NCBI RefSeq assembly: GCF_002072155.1 | Contig: NZ_BDIY01000013.1 | Span: 37,434-101,433, forward strand | Direction: 5' to 3' | Length of the DNA: 64,000 nt | Origin: Roseovarius sp. A-2 | Lineage (GTDB): Bacteria > Pseudomonadota > Alphaproteobacteria > Rhodobacterales > Rhodobacteraceae | Part shown: positions 61,088 through 64,000 of the stretch, in pieces | Layout: each line of letters starts with the position of its first letter | Numbering within the stretch: the first letter of the stretch is position 1 | Translations under genes and position numbers: made by a program | The notes under the pieces: model-generated | Databases searched by the model: none | The model's input: the letters and a program-made list of their open reading frames with translations, nothing else | Told to the model about the DNA's origin: nothing

Positions 61088-61747
61088 ATGCGCATCCTTT
61101 TGATCGAGGACGACACCGTCCTGGGCGCCGCCGTGCGCGACCAGATCGCGGCCAATGGCCAGTCGGTGGACTGGGTCACGCGGCTGGATGCCGCGACCGA
61201 CGCGGTGCACGGCGCCTCTTATGACCTGATCCTGCTGGACCTGATGTTGCCGGACGGGCGCGGTATCACGTTCCTCAAGGCGCTGCGCGCGCGCGGCGAT
61301 GTCACTCCGGTGATCATCCTGACCGCGCTCGACCAGGTATCGGACCGGATCGAGGGACTGAACGCGGGCGCAGATGACTATCTCGTCAAACCCTTCGACC
61401 TGGCCGAGCTCTCGGCGCGGATCGGCTCGGTTGCGCGGCGCTACAGCGGCAACCCGAACCCGATCATCACCCATGGGCCGCTGGAGATCGACCTTGCCGC
61501 GCGCAGTATCCGCCGCGACGGCAAACCCGTGCAACTGACGGCGCGGGAATGGGCCCTGTTCGAGGCCTTCCTCTCCCGCCCGGGGCAGCTCCTGTCCAAG
61601 GCGCAGCTGGACGACAAGCTCTATGCCTTCGGCGCCGAGGTGGAGAGCAACACCATAGAAGTCCACGTCAGCCGGTTGCGCAAGAAGCTCGGCAGCGCGA
61701 TCATCGAGACCGAGCGCGGCATGGGGTATCGGCTGGGCAAGCCATGA
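61088..61747 (+). CDS. OmpR/PhoB-family response regulator (QseB-like)
   Basis: This 219-residue regulator has a receiver domain with acidic pocket EDD (residues 7-9), phospho-acceptor Asp51 in LILLDLMLPDG and Lys in LVKPFD, and a C-terminal winged helix ending SNTIEVHVSRLRKKLGSAII. The ATG at 61088 follows GGAATGGAACAAGC; an in-frame start at 61034 is less likely. It overlaps the kinase gene by 4 bp. It probably controls the flanking flavin/cytochrome operons and itself through the CTGAC-type boxes. Confidence 0.87.
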   Translation: MRILLIEDDTVLGAAVRDQIAANGQSVDWVTRLDAATDAVHGASYDLILLDLMLPDGRGITFLKALRARGDVTPVIILTALDQVSDRIEGLNAGADDYLVKPFDLAELSARIGSVARRYSGNPNPIITHGPLEIDLAARSIRRDGKPVQLTAREWALFEAFLSRPGQLLSKAQLDDKLYAFGAEVESNTIEVHVSRLRKKLGSAIIETERGMGYRLGKP

Positions 61748-63111
61748 GGTTTCCGCGCAGCCTTCAGGCGCGGCTCGGGCTGTCGGTCGGGCTGGTGCTG
61801 ACCGTCCTGTGGCTGCTGGCCGCCACGCTCACCGCCCTCGTCGTGCGGGGCGAGATGGACGAGGTGTTCGACAGCGCCCTGCGGGAAACGGCCGAGCGCA
61901 TCCTGCCACTTGCGGTGACCGAAATCGTCGGTCGCGAGGAAGAGGGGGTGACCCAAAGGCTCGCTCCGATCCGGGAACATCTGGAGTTCTTTACCTATGT
62001 GGTGCGCGATGCGCAGGGGCGCATCCTGCTGCAGTCCCACGCGGCGAATCCGCAGATGTTCCCGCCCTACGACGGGGCGGGGTTTCACCAGACCGCGACC
62101 CATCGCTTTTACAATGACGCGGCCCTTCGGGGGACGGTGCGCATCACCGTCGCCGAACCGCTGGCCCATCGCGCGGCGGTGGCGCGGGAAATCCAGCTTG
62201 GTCTCGGGCTGCCGCTGTTGATCGTGCTGCCCGTGGCGCTGGCGGCAATCATATTCGCGGTCCGGACCACGCTTGGGTCATTGCGCCGGTTTCGCGTTAG
62301 CCTCGAGGCGCGCAGCGTGCGCGACCTCTCGCCGGTCGCCACCGGGGACCTGCCGGCGGAAATCCACCCGCTGGCCACGACCCTGAACAGCCTGCTGGAC
62401 CGGCTGCGTGAGGCCTTCGAGGCCGAGCGCAGCTTTGCCGCCAATGCGGCGCATGAGTTGCGCACGCCACTGGCCGGTGCGATCGCGCAGGCACAGAGAT
62501 TGCGGTCCGAGACGAGTGATGCAGCCGCCGAGGCCCGCGCGGCCGAGATCGAGACCACGCTCAAGCGGCTGACCCGGCTCTCCGAACGCCTCATGCAACT
62601 CGCAAGGGCCGAGGGCGGTCGGCTTCGGCTGGACCGGTACACGGATCTGCGTACCGTCGCGCGCCTGGTGATCGAGGACACCGAGCGCGGGTCCCCCCCC
62701 GGCCGCATCGCCTTGACGCTGCCGGCGACGCCGCTTCTGTCCGACCTCGACCCGGACGCCTTCGGGATTCTCTGCCGAAACCTGGTGGAGAACGCCCTGC
62801 GCCACGGGGCCGGGAGCGCCCCCGTCGACGTCACCCTGACGACCGATGGTGAATTGATCGTCGCGAATGACGGGCCGGTGCTGTCCCGCGAAACGCTGAA
62901 CCAGCTGACGGCGCGGTTCGAGCGCGCCGACGCAAGCAGCGATGGCAGCGGGCTGGGCCTCGCCATCGTCGCCGCCATCGCGGAGCGGATCGGAAGCCCG
63001 CTTGTGCTGGCCTCCCCGCGCCCGGGCTTTGACATGGGTTTTCAGGCTTCCGTGAAACTGCCGACAGATGCGCGGACCCCTTCCCTCTGGCAGAGAGGCT
63101 CGATGTACTGA
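61744..63111 (+). CDS. Membrane sensor histidine kinase (QseC-like)
   Basis: This 455-residue kinase has two membrane spans (LGLSVGLVLTVLWLLAATLTALVV and LGLPLLIVLPVALAAIIFAV, both quoted by region) around a periplasmic sensor of about 130 residues. A HAMP-like linker follows, then the H-box FAANAAHELRTPLAGA, N-box NLVENALRHG and G-box GSGLGLAIVAAIAE. The periplasmic domain has a GREEEGVTQRL acidic patch. It is coupled to the response regulator. The signal is unknown. The clustered acidic proteins suggest a metal cation or cationic peptide. Confidence 0.85.
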   Translation: MRFPRSLQARLGLSVGLVLTVLWLLAATLTALVVRGEMDEVFDSALRETAERILPLAVTEIVGREEEGVTQRLAPIREHLEFFTYVVRDAQGRILLQSHAANPQMFPPYDGAGFHQTATHRFYNDAALRGTVRITVAEPLAHRAAVAREIQLGLGLPLLIVLPVALAAIIFAVRTTLGSLRRFRVSLEARSVRDLSPVATGDLPAEIHPLATTLNSLLDRLREAFEAERSFAANAAHELRTPLAGAIAQAQRLRSETSDAAAEARAAEIETTLKRLTRLSERLMQLARAEGGRLRLDRYTDLRTVARLVIEDTERGSPPGRIALTLPATPLLSDLDPDAFGILCRNLVENALRHGAGSAPVDVTLTTDGELIVANDGPVLSRETLNQLTARFERADASSDGSGLGLAIVAAIAERIGSPLVLASPRPGFDMGFQASVKLPTDARTPSLWQRGSMY

Positions 63112-63308
63112 GAGCAGGGGGCGAGGCGGACCGGCAAGACGACGGATCCCGGACATTCGTTCAACGCGCCGCGAACGGTCGCATTCCGCCCTCACCTGAT
63201 GACCCAAGCTGGAACACCTCGCACCTTTTATTCTGCGACTTTTCAGGGGCTTTCCAAAGGTCACCGGACGGAGTAGGCATCCCAATCATCAAAGGTTTGG
63301 GACAGATC

Positions 63309-63845
63309 ATGGCGCAAAAGGCCACTATTTACAAAGTTGAGCTCTCGGTCTCAGATATGGACCGTCATTACTATGAAACCCACAAGCTTACTGTGGCTAA
63401 ACATCCGTCAGAGACAGATGAACGGCTGATGGTGCGGCTTGTTGCTTTTGCGCTGAATGCCCATGAGAATTTGGAAATGACCAAAGGCCTTTCGACGGAT
63501 GACGAACCGGATCTCTGGCAGAAAAGCCTGAGCGGCGAGCTTGATGTCTGGGTGGCGCTGGGGCTTCCGAGCGAGAAGGTGATGCGCCAATCCTGCGGCA
63601 AGGCCAGCAAGGTGATCGTCTATCCTTATGGCGGCCGAACGGCAGAGGTCTGGTGGGACAAGGTCAAGAACAGCACAACCCGGTTTGATAATCTTCAGGT
63701 GGTGAGTTTTCCCGAGGCAGAAACCGCTGCATTGGCCAAGCTGGCAAGCCGCGCGATGAAAATCCAGGTCAATGTCCAGGATGGCGAAGTGATGGTCAGT
63801 GCAGATGATGGAATTGTCTACGTGACCCCGACAGAATGGAAGTGA
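63309..63845 (+). CDS. yaeQ: YaeQ-family protein
   Basis: This 178-residue member of the YaeQ family, a PD-(D/E)XK-nuclease-like fold of unknown function, has ATIYKVELSVSDMDRHYYET at the start, then LSTDDEPDLWQKSLSGELDVWVALG and SKVIVYPYGGRTAEVWWDKV. The last two hold the acidic and lysine residues equivalent to a nuclease site. The ATG at 63309 is followed directly by the conserved MAQKATIYK start. It is a lone gene. An IS3 element begins two bases after its stop, so its downstream context was changed by insertion. Confidence 0.87.
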   Translation: MAQKATIYKVELSVSDMDRHYYETHKLTVAKHPSETDERLMVRLVAFALNAHENLEMTKGLSTDDEPDLWQKSLSGELDVWVALGLPSEKVMRQSCGKASKVIVYPYGGRTAEVWWDKVKNSTTRFDNLQVVSFPEAETAALAKLASRAMKIQVNVQDGEVMVSADDGIVYVTPTEWK

Positions 63846-63847
63846 AG

Positions 63848-64000
63848 TGGCCCCAGAAAACTGGACAGTCGGCTAAGGTGTATCCCAAACCTTTGAAGGG
63901 ATACGAGAATGGCGAAGCGCCGGAACTTTACAGACCAGTTTAAGGCCAAGGTGGCGTTGGAAGCGCTACGTGGTGACAAGACCGTGCAGGAGATCGCGGC
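63848..64000 (+). mobile_element. IS3-family element, left end (continues past window)
   Basis: The terminal repeat TGGCCCCAGAAAACTGGACA starts at 63848, right after yaeQ, followed by a typical 60-bp leader and the OrfA start. The right end is outside the window. Confidence 0.82.
63909..64000 (+). CDS. IS3 transposase OrfA, N-terminal part
   Basis: From the ATG at 63909 the frame reads MAKRRNFTDQFKAKVALEAL and RGDKTVQEIA to the window edge, the start of an IS3-group OrfA helix-turn-helix protein. No defect is visible in the part shown, unlike the other IS3 pieces in this window. Confidence 0.85.
   Translation, partial: MAKRRNFTDQFKAKVALEALRGDKTVQEIA

Noticed and set aside
1..64000. tRNA, rRNA, riboswitches, CRISPR arrays, replication origin
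   Set aside because: I looked for conserved tRNA arms, rRNA cores, regularly spaced repeats and DnaA/iteron clusters by eye and saw none. A covariance-model scan would settle small RNAs.

Overview
The window looks like accessory chromosome from an alphaproteobacterium of the Roseobacter group (Rhodobacteraceae). The base composition is GC-rich with a strong G/C third-position bias. The gene set is typical of that group: DMSP cleavage, several FAD/GcvT-type methylamine and betaine dehydrogenases, non-pyrrolysine MttB, phosphonate-type uptake, SoxC-like sulfite dehydrogenase and YaeQ. No rRNA, tRNA, CRISPR array or replication origin was seen. Functional blocks are separated by stretches of broken insertion sequences and gene stubs, so this is a patchwork region assembled by transfer and decay.

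Layout: (1) 1-765, an open-ended unknown gene and an IS630 remnant. (2) 766-7884, a DMSP catabolic cluster: LysR regulator, GMC alcohol dehydrogenase (DddA-like), DddD DMSP CoA-transferase/lyase and BCCT transporter (DddT-like), with an IS3 deletion derivative abutting dddT. (3) 8757-11300, a truncated membrane protein, a GH75-like lipoprotein and IS3 debris. (4) 11442-14383, a cytochrome c/SoxC-like pair with an IclR regulator divergent across a perfect inverted repeat. (5) 14582-16330, an island scar with a frameshifted integrase, an SDR stub and IS3/IS110 pieces. (6) 16445-19909, LysR and a FAD/GcvT dehydrogenase. (7) 20585-23996, phnDCEE. (8) 24558-28050, tandem UspA and a CPA2 antiporter with a candidate FNR box, followed by stubs of a P-type ATPase, an EgtB-like protein and a small membrane protein. 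(9) 28121-35112, DUF1028, a family-5 peptide-type ABC transporter (with a permease-ATPase fusion) and a GntR regulator. (10) 35324-40337, LysR, MttB-family methyltransferase and FAD/GcvT dehydrogenase. (11) 40788-53332, a GFA protein and then a large divergent betaine-type catabolic locus. One arm is FAD/GcvT, MDR, three enolase-superfamily enzymes (one internally deleted) and an aminotransferase. The other is RpiR, a Rieske oxygenase, an aldehyde dehydrogenase (frameshifted) and a CMD protein. (12) 53550-55499, LysR, an unusual SDR and a small membrane protein. (13) 55700-63111, an extracytoplasmic flavin electron-transfer cluster: ApbE, PepSY-flavodoxin-FNR reductase, DUF2271 with a flavinylation motif, a poly-aspartate secreted protein, cytochrome b, a small PepSY protein and a two-component system. 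(14) yaeQ and the start of an IS3 element running off the end.

How the parts fit: blocks 2, 6, 10 and 11 import and dismantle methylated osmolytes. Quaternary substrates enter by BCCT or ABC carriers and are cleaved (DddD) or demethylated (Rieske oxygenase, MttB, FAD/GcvT enzymes). One-carbon units go to folate, and the carbon skeletons are reworked by epimerase/dehydratase-type enolases and dehydrogenases. Block 13 appears to move cytosolic NAD(P)H electrons across the membrane to a covalently flavinylated periplasmic protein, under a dedicated two-component system whose probable binding boxes recur at two promoters.
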